Positions 49,601 to 62,700 of a stretch of 64,000 bases of DNA are shown here, piece after piece. The stretch's first letter is position 1; every line of letters begins with the position of its first letter. This stretch comes from Crotophaga sulcirostris (Eukaryota; Chordata; Aves; Cuculiformes; Crotophagidae), in assembly GCA_013397455.1 (NCBI GenBank), contig VYZB01000190.1:737220-801219 (forward strand). Reading direction: 5' to 3'. The notes under the pieces are model-generated. The model was not told the DNA's origin. It saw nothing but the letters and a program-made list of their open reading frames with translations, and did no database searches. The position numbers were made by a program, and so were the translations under genes.

Positions 49601-51385
49601 CTCGTAGGGCATTTGGAGGAGGATCCGCTTTCTACTAAGCAATATACACCAGATGCCTGTTTTCCACTGTCCCAAGTCAGTGGCACAGGAAAGCTGTTAC
49701 TCAAGGCTTCAGACAGTCTGTGACAAGACCGTTGATTAGAGGAGAAGGGTCTTGCCTCAAATCGGAGGTGATTTTCAGCGGATGAAGCAAAGCGTGTCCC
49801 AAGATCACTGTCCCAGCAATACATCCCAAGCCGTATTCCTTAACTAGTAAGAGCTCTGTCACTGACTGGAGAGAACAGAAACTGCTCTTTGGATGTCACC
49901 AACCCCACACAGCAGCAGCTGTGTGAATCAGTTTGCTAGTGGCAGCCACAGTTCCAGCGGCACACCAGACCTCAAAGCAGGTGCTTCCCCAAACAGGCTG
50001 AGGAGTGTGGATTTGCTAGGGGTCAGTGACTCACTGGTATTTAGACATACAGATGCCACTAGCAGTTTGGCTTCTTCTGTCCAGCTTGTTCAGACTTTTG
50101 TGTCCCCAGCAACACCGCTAAGAACCCTACCTGGGTCTGTCCTTCCAGCCCATCCCACACCTGCCCATGAATGCTGCTGTAGAAGGCAATGCTGCCTGCA
50201 GCCTGTTGTCTCACAGGAATATTCCATATTAACAGAGGGCTGAAAGGCAAACCCCCGTGTTGGGTGCAAGACAATATGCTAGAGAGACAGGGCTGGTCTG
50301 AGTTAAAAGTCAGGTAAGATCCGATGTGCCAAAGACGCTCTGCGGGTGAGTGCGTTTACTGCACTAACTCATACCTTCTCCAGACAGCTTTGTTTGGTCT
50401 GAACATCACCTTAAAGCAACAGCCTGATTTTGCCTTCTATAAAGTCCTCCTTTGGCCTGCATTTCTGTAGCAGTAGGGCAGCATTGTATTTCTTGGAAGG
50501 GAAGGGTCTCTTATTGTATTTTGTTTAAAAATAACATTGCTTGCAAAGATGCATATTTACTTCATTCGTAACTTCCATAATGGAGGGTGAAAAGATGCTG
50601 AAAAAAGGTTAAAGTTCCTAATGAAATTCAGAGAAACTTCAACATAGACACCTTGGCTCAGTCTTCTTCCCCTTCTATATATGAAAAGCTGGTGGTATTA
50701 AGCCATTTGGAATATTTAATTAATTATTCTCACTACAGGATCATCATATGTCAGTGGAGTTATAACAAAATATTAAATCTCAGTAAGCTTTTTCTTCCCC
50801 CAAGCCCAGTCCATATCTGGTATCTCCTTCCATTTAGAAATACTAATACTGTTGACAGGAGACCTGTTTAAAGTACAACAGGTATGAACCTTGTGAGCAT
50901 TTTCTACACCGATCTCATAGGCCAGAGGACTGTCACAGGATATAAGTGAGTAGAGCACTACCATGCCCTTTTCTTTTTTGCAATATACAGAATTGAGAGC
51001 TGAATAGAAAACATTTCATTTGTCTATTTTCCCTATTCTGGAATTCAGGATACTCATCACCTCTGACCCATCATCATCATTGTGATGTGAAACAGATATC
51101 CAGCACATCATCAACAATGTCAGGGAGAGGGAAGTCTGGCTTATCTTGCCTTTAGTAACTTTAAGGTGTCTTTTTTCAGTTACCATTTTCTGTTCACACG
51201 GAACTTCCATGAGCCCCACAAATCTGTCCCTCTGTTTTATAAGACTTTCCTATTTGTTATTGTTATTAAAGAGCAGGAATGTGATAATTTAAATTACTCT
51301 TTGCTTTCATTTTCAAAGAAAAAAAATAGGGGAGAGAAAGCACTTGTTTCAATAAAAGACTTTCTGAAATAGAAAAATTTACATC

Positions 51386-51458
51386 TTTTATACTGTGCCA
51401 ATATCATACACTATTACATACACTATTTTATACTGTGCCAATAGCATACACTATTACA
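51386..51458. repeat. Tandem duplication, 40-bp period
   Basis: Bases 51386-51418 recur at 51426-51458 with one substitution in 33 (t to g in ccaatatc / ccaatagc). Confidence 0.93.
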
Positions 51459-51841
51459 GAGCCATTTAAGGAACTCTGATATCTGTCCACCTAAATGCAG
51501 TGTATTTCCCCGACAAAACAGAAAAGAGGTTTTATCGCACTCCATTTATTCCTTCTTTCGGTAAGTTCTGAAAATTATGCATGCATGGGTATTTTCAGTT
51601 TAATCATATTTTATAATTTTTAACTATTACTTAAAACTCAAATTCAGTGTAATCAGACCATCTGTTAGCAATGGTTATAAAATTATGTTGAAGATTAAAA
51701 ATCTGATGCAGTGTCAATAAGTCCTAGCATAATTAAGCTTGGTTTATGATGAATGACTAGGAGATGGCTTTTGTCTACTCGAGCGGCTTTAAAATGGTAA
51801 AACCTTGGTAGACTTTATGTACAAAATGTGAAGGTATGCAT

Positions 51842-51859
51842 CAAACAAACAAACAAACA
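51842..51859. repeat. (CAAA)n microsatellite
   Basis: Four and a half caaa units. Confidence 0.85.
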
Positions 51860-52844
51860 GTTATAAAACGCCGATCTTGTACTCATAGATGTGGTGTCTT
51901 TGCAGGCCATGAGAAATGTCAGCAGTAATTTCATGTCTGAACCAAATTCACTGCCTTCTTCAGACCATCAAACACTGTCTTGGATCTACTCTCCTCCCTG
52001 TAGAATGTCACCCAAATAGGTATAAAATATTCAAGTTTGCTAAATTCATTAGTCATTTTAGAAATGGCCAACATGACCTCTATTTGCACTAGTGGCAAAA
52101 TTAGCACATAATTTACTTACATGAATTGACATGCTTAAAATACTTGCACCATTGCCTAATCTACTCACAGCAAGAGTTAACAGGGGTTTTAGTTCTGTCA
52201 TTACTGTGAAACAACTAGATATAATCATCTCTATTGGAAAACCATTCTTCACGTGGACACTTTTTCCCTTTAAAATGTGTCTTTGGCAAATAAAAAAGCA
52301 GCTTGATTTCCAAAAATAAAACTGTGTAAACCCCTGATATAGTCTATGTGCTAAACTTCCAGCAAAGTCTTCCTCCCCTACAAACTCTGCCTGCAGATGA
52401 AATGTTTTAACCTTGCCCTCTTAATTTATTCTACATTCTAATTTTCAATAAACAGATGCCGCCTCTTTTCGCGCTTGTTTCCACATTGTTCCACATTCTG
52501 CCTGTGTTGTTTCTGCATGTGTGAATATTCAATTATCTATTTCTCCATGATTCTGCAACTGATGTACTAAATGTCTGTACAGGATTGGGGGAGGGTAATT
52601 GGAGAAGACAAAACTTAGAGGAAAGAGAGTTACAGAAGTTTGAACTACTTTCCCTGAAAGCTTCTAAGTTAAGAAAATCATAAGCCACAACTAGAAATGC
52701 AAGCATTACAAAAACACTAGCACACAGCAGCAGATTTGCTACACGCTGGCTCATAACATTCAAGTATTTCTTTGGTCAGTGTGAAATGCTTAATAGAGAC
52801 CAAAGGGGCAGAAGAAGCTGTTGTGCTGCTGCTTTAGTAGGCAG

Positions 52845-52917
52845 GGTGGTGTTAGGCTGATAATTGGACTGGATGATCTTGGAGGTCTTTTCCAACCTTA
52901 ATGATTCTGTGATTCTA
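52845..52917 (+). mobile_element. CR1 LINE 3' end, short
   Basis: Sense orientation: aattggactggatgatcttg, ggtcttttccaacctta and tail atgattctgtgattctat. Confidence 0.9.
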
Positions 52918-53166
52918 TCCTTCTGGAAATTGTGTCTTTTTTGGATAAAAAGCACAAACCAGCGGATTGCCATTGTGGTTATTTATAGCTAAGAAGAGCT
53001 GGTAACGTGTTTTAGGACTCAGAGGTGAAATAGGCTACATAAAGGATGAAATATTAATCTTTATGGGAATGGCCCAAAAAAGAAGATCACAGGACAGGCA
53101 TAAAAGAGCAAAGGCTCTCAGTACAGCTCTCAACCTTCTGGCCCAAAAGCCTAGTTGCAGACGTAT

Positions 53167-53335
53167 CAGAATCACAGAATGATAGAATTGTTTGGGTTGG
53201 AAGGGACCTTAAAGATCATCTAGTTCCACCCCCGCTGCCATAGGCAGAAACATCTTCCACTGGATCACATTGCTCAAAGCCTCATCAACCAGTAAATCTA
53301 AGGCAATGCACAGAACTGGCTTCCAAACTCAACAG
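53167..53335 (-). mobile_element. CR1 LINE 3' fragment
   Basis: The plus strand reads agaatcacagaatgatagaa, gttggaagggaccttaaag, then cacccccgctgccataggca. This is the reverse complement of the CR1 3' UTR with its ATTCTGTG tail. Confidence 0.92.
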
Positions 53336-56057
53336 TAAATAACTCCTGCAGCATTATTCCCTCATAAGGATCTCTCTTTCCTGAAGCACTAGTGAGTTCT
53401 TACTGGATGCAACTGGCACCATTACCTTGCACACTCCCAGCTGGGAAGCCGAGTGACTTGTGTCAGCAGCTGCTCGCATGCTGTGCTGATCTGACTCCAG
53501 TAACAGACACATTAAGTGTTGAAATATTCTTATTATGGAAAGCTTTAAGGCTCTGTGGATAAAACGAGCTAAACTCCACTTCAGAGGTACATACCAAAAC
53601 TGGTAGGCTGGGCAGGGACAAAGGTTGGCTTCAGAGGTTCATGTTTACCAATTTTAGAACAGCAGAGGCAGATCTGGAGCTCACACCTGGGAGCCTGCAA
53701 CTGGTGCAGTTTCAACCACTAAATGGAAAAATGGCAAGCAAGGACATACCGATTCAGAAGTTTCAGCTCTGGGCAGCCTTTGCCAGCAAGACTCCTGCAT
53801 GGTTGCAACCAGCAGGTGAAGCCAGCCTTGCTCCCACACTCCCTGCTCCTCCCTAGCAGAGACCTCACAGCTAGAGCAGAGCTGCTGCTGCTGTCTGCTC
53901 TTGCATCAACACCATTCTCTTTTCTTTACCTGGCAATAAATGACCAGGTTTGTTCACCTGGCAAGGGCTATATGGCATTTTCTGACTTCAAGTACAGCAA
54001 AGCACCCCCATCTGTCCTGTAGGTCCTGCAACAAAAGCAAAAAGACCCAGATAGGAAAGTGTGCCATGAAAATTTAGGGGCTAAAAGAGCGCAGTGAAAG
54101 ACTCCTCTGCAATCAGTGCAGCCTGATGATTAAGAGCCAGAGCAGAATCCTGACACTAATAGGAGCATATGTGTTGTCCTGAGGCTCTGTGGCTGTGCTA
54201 CCCTTAACTAATTTAATGCAACTGCACAGCTGTTTAAAACTGCTATTCACCAGTACAGACAATTGGCGATAACAACTAGAACAGTAAAAGCGTCGAAAGG
54301 GCAGAACAAACATGATAAATAACTTTCTTGCCATGCACTCCTGCCTTTCAGTCCTTGAACCAAGAGGCACATGCTCCTTTGCATAAGGAAGCTGCCCCTC
54401 TCTGCTTCTCAAATCTGCATCCCTGTTGCAGCTTGCTGCCACCACTCAGCAGCCGGCCAGATCCACCGTAATCCCGCGCCCTCCAGAAGGAGCAGGTCAG
54501 AAATGATTTCTTAGCTACAGCTGTGGTAAGCTACGAGGCCTAGGAACAAATGCCTCAAAACTAAGTTGAGACATACAAAACATATTTTACACTTCTGTCT
54601 GGAAGTGCACCAGGCTTTACAAAATATGAGAAATTGATTCTTTTACCACCTGAAAAATAGGAAGTATGTGTCAGTTCTGCACCAGAAGTGCTGATCACTC
54701 ACCTGGTGTGGTTCCTCCGGGAACACCTTCTGCTTGGTTAGCCACCCTCCTCTGGAAAATGAGACGTAATATGTTTGTGTCCCTGCAAGTCACGTATAAG
54801 TAGAACTTTGAATACTTGCCAGCCTTGGGCCCTGCAGCCCACACAGGGCAACAGTCAGATTTTTAAAGTGTAAGTGACCGATTACAAGGGCTGACCCTTG
54901 CATAGCAATTTCCAGGAGAGCGAAGGAATTAAAAGAAAAAAAAACCAAAGCTTCCTGATACACAGCTTATAAAGTTCCCGTACAGTCAGAGAAAAGTACT
55001 GCCTGGATGTAGGCTTGCTATGTGTGCAGAGGGAGACATCGTTAGCACTCAAGTTAGTGTGCCAAGCAAAGACTGTGCAGCTGCAGCTCTGCTCTGTGCA
55101 ACAAGAGTGAGAAAGCTCCATAAAAAAAACCCACAAAACTTTCTAACTTGGAAATTACTGGAAAAGGAAGGATGAGTACACTGCCCAGCTGGAGATAGAA
55201 ATGATGATAAAGCTCACCTCCTTGTATCACTAACCAGACCCTTAAAAGATGCATTTGATTTGGAAACACTGTTCACTGGACAAACCTGTTCCTGTCCAGC
55301 AAGCGCAGGCTATTGCTGCGACGTATTCTGCATGTGGCATTTGCATGAGAGTCAGTAGGAATTTCATAGGTCTGCTCAGATAGCACGGTGGCAGGGAACA
55401 GATCAGTAGGTAACGCAGAGAAGTGCATAGTACCTGCACATCATAAATAGAGAAAGATTTAATTACATGCTTGGTTAATATTTACAAACATTGACGTTGT
55501 TGTTAGGTATCTAAGTAAAAGATGAAAATATGAGACGGGGGCTGCAGTAGCCAAGCAAAGCCAAAATATAACAGGTTAAAGTATTTATTGTGAATTGGCA
55601 TATGCCTGGAGTACGGAATGGAGACACACTATATAAACTGAAAGAATAAATAAATAAATATTGACATTGTTCTACACCTGTTTAGCCTCTGGAGACCAGT
55701 GATTTGTGGGACCATATGTTGGATAAAATGAGACTGTTCGTTGATAATTGTAAATGTGGTGACCCCTTGCAAACTGGATATTAAAAGTATTAAGTAAATG
55801 GCACATTTTAATTATACAGTAAAGAGGCTGTTCTCCACCATTAAAAGACTGCAGCTGTCAGGAGGAACTGATCATATGACAGAAGGTAACATTTATTTGA
55901 TAGTAGACCTTGGTAAATGACATCCCAAGTGATCTTTAGATTCTCAGACAAACACATTTAGTTCAGACTTGGGTTTAACCATGAAGCTTCAGTGTCTTTA
56001 TCTTTCAGCAGAGACAATTTTTATCTGTTCCTCACATAGTATAGAGCTCATTTGTTT

Positions 56058-56622
56058 TTTATTTTGTTTTAATCTGCTTTGCAGTATTTAAATTTCAAAT
56101 GAAGTATTATTAAATGAGAAACTGTAAACGATGGAGTTTGGAATTGGAAGTCAACACATTTGTTATTCTTTTTGCCAAAGGTATTGAGTAAGTTGCATAA
56201 TTACCATAGTATTATATCATCTTTGTCAACATAAACACAGCTCTCTGTCAGCTTTGAAAGTGCCACTGGTGAACTGAACATGCAGACTCCAAAGAAGAGC
56301 AGCCCAGGAGGAGCTGAGAGCATTCACAATGCTTTATGAAGTTGCATAAGGAAATGGAGACAGGTAGCAAGTAGTCACCAGCAGAAAGGTCAAATGCTCT
56401 CAGGTATGTTTCTATACTGAGGCAGAAGAGAGAAACAGCAGAAAATTTTTGTAGCTTCTTTCCTGCCTATTTTGATCCAACTTTAAGACAAATGTGTGAA
56501 GGTAAAGCAGCAGCCTGCATGGGTTGATTCTTTTCGTCGATCCAAAGAAACCCTTCTATACACAGGGTCTGATTTTTTTTCCGCTCTCCACTTTTGATGC
56601 TATGAAGTGCACGTTCCTTGTC
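56058..56622 (-). other. KLHL32: KLHL32 3' UTR, minimal extent
   Basis: Reading on the minus strand from the TGA, the first AATAAA is at 56063-56058, followed by a modest GT-containing stretch. Further AATAAA hexamers lie at 55897-55892 and 55589-55584. The true end cannot be chosen from sequence alone. Confidence 0.35.
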
Positions 56623-56784
56623 TCACATGGTGCCAATCCTGTGGTGAGGCACTTGCAGAGTCTGAAGGTTGGGACATGTAAAATAAGGAGCTGGAAGAAA
56701 GCATGCTGCTATTCCGTTGGAAGCAAAGGGGAGCGTAGGTCCATAGAATACTTCTTCCTTCCCTTCCTTGCTAACATCCAGCAC
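56623..56784 (-). CDS. KLHL32: KLHL32 last coding exon
   Basis: On the minus strand the acceptor is cttcggcctgcag. It encodes VLDVSKEGKEEVFYGPTLPF, then ASNGIAACFLPAPYF and a tail ending HHRIGTM, with TGA at 56625-56623. It lacks an internal Met near its start, so it does not stand out as an open frame; it was found by phase and by recognition of the KLHL32 C-terminus. The open frame on the opposite strand (56524-56874) is its shadow. Confidence 0.95.
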   Translation of the reverse strand: MLDVSKEGKEEVFYGPTLPFASNGIAACFLPAPYFTCPNLQTLQVPHHRIGTM

Positions 56785-59700
56785 CTGCAGGCCGAAGTGC
56801 ACAAAACATTTCAGGGATCACAGAAAAAAGCTGTAACAAATTTGCTGGCACACACCACACACATGTACTATTAATCCCAACAGAAAGGTAATTTCAGATC
56901 ACTTTCAGATTATATTTATGGATCTGGTGATTTATTGCTGTCCTCATCACCCAAATCTTATCCTAGCTCAGGCACTCGGTAGCACAGTGACATTGGAACC
57001 TGCTTCCTGGCAGCAGGATGTGCAGCCATGCAAGGAAGGTACTCTGCACAGAAGTGCTACTGATACCACAAAGTATGAATCATTTGTCAGCTTGGTAGAT
57101 AGGGAGCAAGTGAGCTCTATCGAAGTCGGCCAAAAAAATGAATGACTTAAAGGAAATGAAGATATATGGAAAAAGTGGATTTTTTTTTTTTCTTCCAAAG
57201 GAGAGTGTGACCTCAAATTTGCTGAATTTGAAGATAAAAGGGCTATTTTTACTGGATAAAGTCAGGCACGCTGCCAACAACTGAGAAGGGGCAGCACATA
57301 CAGCTCTGCCAAAGCACTCATTATACTTCTTTTCCCTTTAATGTGGGGACTGTTTTAGGCAGGCTGCCAGTTTGTGGCCAGTTTGGGAATGTGGACAAGT
57401 GTCCATTTAAAAAAGCAAGATCCCAAGATCATTTTCACTTGTCACTAAGCAGTATTTAAACCCAGGTGCAAAGAACCTGCTGATTATAAATAAGTGAGTT
57501 GATTGAGTACAGTCACCACCTTGATAATGTGCTGTTACTCCATCTGAAGAACTGTATGTCAGTTAGTGAAGCCAGTTTGAATAAATTTTTTCAATAGTAA
57601 TCGTTAGGTATGGTATCCCAACAATTCAGTAAAAAAAAAATTATCGTATGACCAGAACACGATTTTAACTCCTTTATCTTGCATGAACTATTCTATACAA
57701 ATTCCTGCTAATAAGTATTCATTGTAAAACCAGCAGCTCAACATGTAACATATTCCCTTCTTATGCCAAGTCTAAATTCTAGCCTTATGGGATAGTTTGG
57801 AGGTTAAATCCTAAAATCCTTATTTGGAAGCTAATGAAAACGTTGTTTATTAGCCAAAGTGCAGAAACTGAGATGTAAACAAGAGTTGCTGTCTCTAACT
57901 GCCCAGCTGGTCACAAAGCAATGCCTGTGATGCCGATTTGATTCACTCAGAAAAATGCAGAAAGATAAGAATTCCTAATTTCTGTACAGGAATACCTGAA
58001 AGCCATGGATCTGCAGGCAAGCTGCTCTTATACAAGATGAGAGAGCAGAGAGTTTGTTAGACAATCTATTGCCTACAGCAGGGATCAAAAAACTCCAATT
58101 CAAGCTTTGAAGCAGTAAGCGCTAGGGCAGGTTGTAGGCTGAATAGACTATTGTCAAAGAACAACTCCTTAACTCTGGCTGCTCTTCAGAAAGACAACTT
58201 GGAGAGTAAAAAAAAAATAAAAGAAAAATCAGAAGATGGGCTGAAAAATTGTTAGCCCATGCTCCATCATCCATTTCTGTAATTCTTTTACTTTTGAACT
58301 TAATTGTGTAACCTGAAAATTTATACTCACTACTTTACCCAAAATTTGTCAAAGAGATTCCTTAACCCTGCTTTACTAGAATACCTTGAGAAGAATTACA
58401 TCTAATGACTCATCTGGAAATATTTTTAATATCGACAATATTTCCTCTCTGTGTTTATGCAGGTTCAGTGGCTGCATAAGAAGCATGCCTAATTTCTCCA
58501 CTTCACATGCATTTTCCATTTTGAATAACCTCTGTGCAAAACTTATCCTTGCAAAACTATTGGAAAAGACTTTAAAATAAACCTAAATCACTCACCTGGA
58601 TACATGCCAAAGGCTCATTTGTCCAAATCGAATAGCCGCCAACTAAATATATTCTACCATTGTGGACGGCAACTCCAGACTCATTTTGACCTAAAGCAAA
58701 AAAGGAAATAGAAACCACTTTCAGCATCAAATTAACCCTTTTAACACCAGATGTTGGAGTTCTGTAATACAATGCAAATGCACCTGGCAGTAACTTGACT
58801 GGTTCAGAATTCACAATGTGCAACAGTGAAGAGGAAGTGCAAGGGCTGTTCTTTGCTCTCCATGGAAGCCCCAAATGGTGCTGTCTGGAGAGATACCCGC
58901 GACGAGCAATAAACTGAGGCTGTGCAGGGGACCATCTGTTGTCTCCTCCATGCTACAGGTTTTTGTACGTGTGTATTTCATAGGTGATAAGCAAGCTTCC
59001 TGCCTGCCCCTCAGCTAGTATCACACATGCACATCCAGACAGACACACAGGCTGAGAGAGCTGAACGCCCCTCAAGTTCTGCCCACATCTTTTTACCCAC
59101 CCTCCATTCCTCCAGGTTCAAGTATGGTGAAAACTGCAGAAGCTGCTGTGCAAGCTCATTCCCATAGCAACAGTCTCCTGAACAAGTTTGGAAGTTTCAA
59201 AGGATAAGTACAGCCTTAAAAAAAAATCTGCACTACACAGTGCAACAGACACATTTACCACCAGTTGCAGAGATGCAAAGAAAGTATTAGATGGCTTCTC
59301 AAAATGCAGGTTGTGGAAACAACCCACCAGGTCATGTCTGAAGAGAGGCTACTATCTCGTGGGATTTAGTGGTATGGGGTCAGCTCCAGAATGAAGGTGC
59401 TTGCAGTCCCAGAGCTTTTGCAGTTGCAAATCAAGTGATGTCCCTCCCAAAGGCTGTCAGTTCCTCCAAATAATAAAATAAAGTAAGAAAAGGGGAGCAA
59501 AGGGATACAGAATACTAGTTCTGTTTGACAATTTATAACTCCTCCTTTTTAATCCACACCTCTCTCTCCAACATCCATGAAAGTAGTCTGATGACCTGAC
59601 TCAGAAACCAAGCAACTCTTCTCCAGATCCCAGAGATTACGAATTCAAATGCAATATTCTAAGTAACAAAGTTGTCACTAGAGCAGCTTTTAAACCTACC

Positions 59701-62700
59701 AGGAGGAAAATGTTGTAAGGTCTTATTTGTCAGACATTAATTTCTCTGACATGGTGTTTCTAGCTATCTTGAGCTGCTTCTTAAGCTCCTACATCCTTTG
59801 TATCCTTTTCAGTGGTAGATCTCAGAAAACAATGCAATGCCAAATGGAAGAGAATGTAAAGTGAGGTAGGCTGCATTCTAGCATTCCTATAGCAGTCTGT
59901 GCTGAAACTCTTCGGCAGCCGGTACTGTTACCAATTGAGCTCCAAGTCTGCTGCACAAGAGAATGGTCTCAACATTAATGCTGTCCTGGAAATACATCCT
60001 TTTCTGCAAAGTTGGTACTGCTCTGAGAACATGTCACATTCCTGTCTCTCCCAGGGATTTGAGGAGGTAGTACCTCTGGGAATTGCATTAAGTGGCGGTG
60101 AAATTTGATGGACTGGGTGGCCTGGACAGCGAGTTGCACTGCTTTGCAAGTTGCTGCTGTAGCAGTTCCTCCTAATGATGGCCAAGAGAAACTTTACAGG
60201 TCCATAGCTAACTGAGATAATCAAGTCATCCCTGACTTGACAGAAATCCAACAAAGACATCTCCTTTCGGCTAGTTTATTTAGAAGGTATTGCTGAGAAA
60301 TAGATGAGAGTTAATGGAGTTCAATGCTCCATAATGCTAGCAGGAAGTGCTACAAATGATATCATGGTAGATATGGATCTGCCTGTTGAACACTCAAACA
60401 GGGAGCTACATCTACCAGTGCAAGCAATGTGTTGGAGAATAAAAAATAAGTGCTGATAATATCAAGACAAAGAATTTTTGATTGTTTAATTAAATTATAT
60501 TTATATGTACCTTCTTAAAAATTTATCCTACAACATCCTGAAACAAATGTTTTATAGAACACTGAATGCCAGAATAGTAATCAAATGTGTCTTGTTGGCC
60601 AATGATGGCCGCTAAATCAGAGGCAACTGCAGTGAAGTTACGGACTTCCACATACTAAAGGCATCTAAAGGGAAAATAATTGATATTTTTGTCTAATATT
60701 AGCGAGTTTCCTCCTTTGATGTACAATAGTCACCTGTCAACATGTTGAAATTGCAACGCGTCCATTGGTCAGCATCTATGCTGTAGGAGTCTATGTGCCG
60801 AACCAGGATCCGATCATTGTTGTAGTCCAGATCATTCCCACCTAACACGTAAAGTTTCCTTTGCACAGCAGCCATGGAGTGATACACTCTTCTCTGCAAC
60901 ATCGGGCTACGACTTGACCACTTGTTCTGGGAAGAAAAAGATAGAACTTGTCTCAGCACTTCTCAAAGACATATCTGTATTAGTAGTGCAATAATAGTAG
61001 CATGTTACTAGTGTTGTCCTCACTCTCGGCTAGAAATCACAAGTGTATATACTTATATTGTTCATATGTTAACGTGCATGTTGGTTATAACACTGACTAG
61101 ATGTACTGGACTTTCAACACATGCTTTACAGTTCTCTTTCAAAGTCATTAATTTAATAGCATTTCTTGCTCTGTATTTTTTTCTGTTTAGCTCATCAGGT
61201 TTCAAAGCTTTTTTCTTCTTTAGAATTCAGTAGCAAATCCTCCTTAAGCAAGACTATTAGATATCTACTCTGTATATAGTGCTAAAATTATCTGTACCAA
61301 CTATCTCTGTTACGAGAGAAGAGATTTTTCTACCTTTCATAATTCAGAAGCTTATTTGATCTTATCCTTGGGGAATGAAGCAACAGGGAAAAAGAATTTC
61401 CTAAAGAATCTTCTCAAATGATTCATGTAGTTGGTTTAATGCTAACCCTTTATTTGTGGGCTTACAAAGTAATGTCCTGCATATTTTTCTTCCTAGCTAA
61501 CAATATTCAAGAGTTCTACCTTTTGAGAGAAGGGGGGAGGAGGACAGGGAAGAAGAGGGATTAAAGAACAGTATTTTAAACATAAGAAAACAATTGCTTC
61601 TGCTATGCTCACCAAATCAAACAACCTGGCAATGGATGAGATTAATTTATTTAAAAGGAGGAAGTTAAAAACCAGCGAGGAAATTCTTTGCATTACATGT
61701 GCTATTGTTTGCGGTAACTCAAGAGCCTCTAATACTACTGCTTTTTAACCTCCCCAATATATAGCTATACATTTCAACGTGTAATAGTTGAATATTAGGC
61801 ATTAATGTTTGCATTAGTAGTCCAGTCTCTTAACATCAGACTATAGACACCATCTGCTTTGCAAAGCCTGCCTGCATCCCCTGATTATATCTTTAGCTTC
61901 CTCCACTGCAGTGCCTGCCAGGTGAGCCGCAAAGCACTGCAAAGGCAAAGAAACAGAGGGGCCTGGTGGGGTCATTTCTAATAAGCCGGCGTGTGAATAC
62001 TAATCAGTGGTGGGGAAGCAGAGGTCACCCCAGCCGGCTTGTTGGCAGGTAGCTGTGTGCTCTGTGGCAGATGGCAGGCATTATCGACTCGCAACAAAGG
62101 CCTCGCGCAGAAGCAAGCGCTGGTGCTGAATGATAGAGTTATTGAGATTCTGTGCGAGATGCAAGCAGATGTGATGGTTTCCAGTACCCACCGTAAACAA
62201 TATGCCAGCAGAATTTTTAAAAAGAGCTTGTGTGTACAAACACGAAGCGGACCTCATTTCAAGAATGCGAGCACACACTTCCTCTGTAACTCTTTACACA
62301 CCAGGCTGGGTTTCTTGCCATCAGCATGCTGGAGTAGCCCTGCCATTGGTATTTTGGGGTGCAGCTTTCACATTGGCAAGCAAAGAATCAGCAAAAGACA
62401 CACAATAGACACACAGTAACTAAATAAGAGCATCCCCCTCATAAGCAAAATAAGGTTGCTGCCTGTCATTACTACTTGGATTTAGGACAGAATCAGCATT
62501 TGTACAATCGATGCATAAAACTGTACCTCAACAAGAAAGAGGCAGGTGTGTCACTGCCTGCCTTCCACTTCAGGACCCACATATGGGATACCTTAAGAAG
62601 TCAGCAGGAGCCGCAAAGAAGTATCTCCTGGCACAACTTGGTTCCAAATACAGCAATCAAAGCCCCTGTCCTACAATCAGAAAAGTCAGTACTCTTCTAC

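Larger units (their letters stand above)
46700..56057. other. Intergenic region between convergent MMS22L and KLHL32
   Basis: No gene supported. Repeats: CR1 at 49206-49600, 52845-52917 and 53167-53335, a 40-bp-period duplication at 51386-51458, and a CAAA microsatellite at 51842-51859. The 116-codon frame at 49893-50243 and the 110-codon minus frame at 54113-54445 match nothing I recognise. 47760-48020 looks like possible conserved non-coding sequence. Confidence 0.7.

Noticed and set aside
49399..49824. 141-codon minus-strand frame.
   Set aside because: Its C-terminal half is CR1 3' sequence and includes the N. The N-terminal half shows nothing recognisable.
49893..50243. 116-codon Ser/Thr-rich plus frame in the intergenic region.
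   Set aside because: No recognisable domain, no promoter or polyadenylation context; composition follows local GC rise.
54113..54445. 110-codon minus-strand frame.
   Set aside because: No family resemblance, no splice or phase link to KLHL32, whose last exon ends upstream of it at 56623.
55242..55439. Possible KLHL32 last exon, because two minus-strand frames are open after a cag acceptor.
   Set aside because: The true last exon, with the expected C-terminal sequence and phase, is at 56623-56784.
56524..56874. 116-codon plus-strand frame.
   Set aside because: It is the antisense shadow of the KLHL32 last exon.
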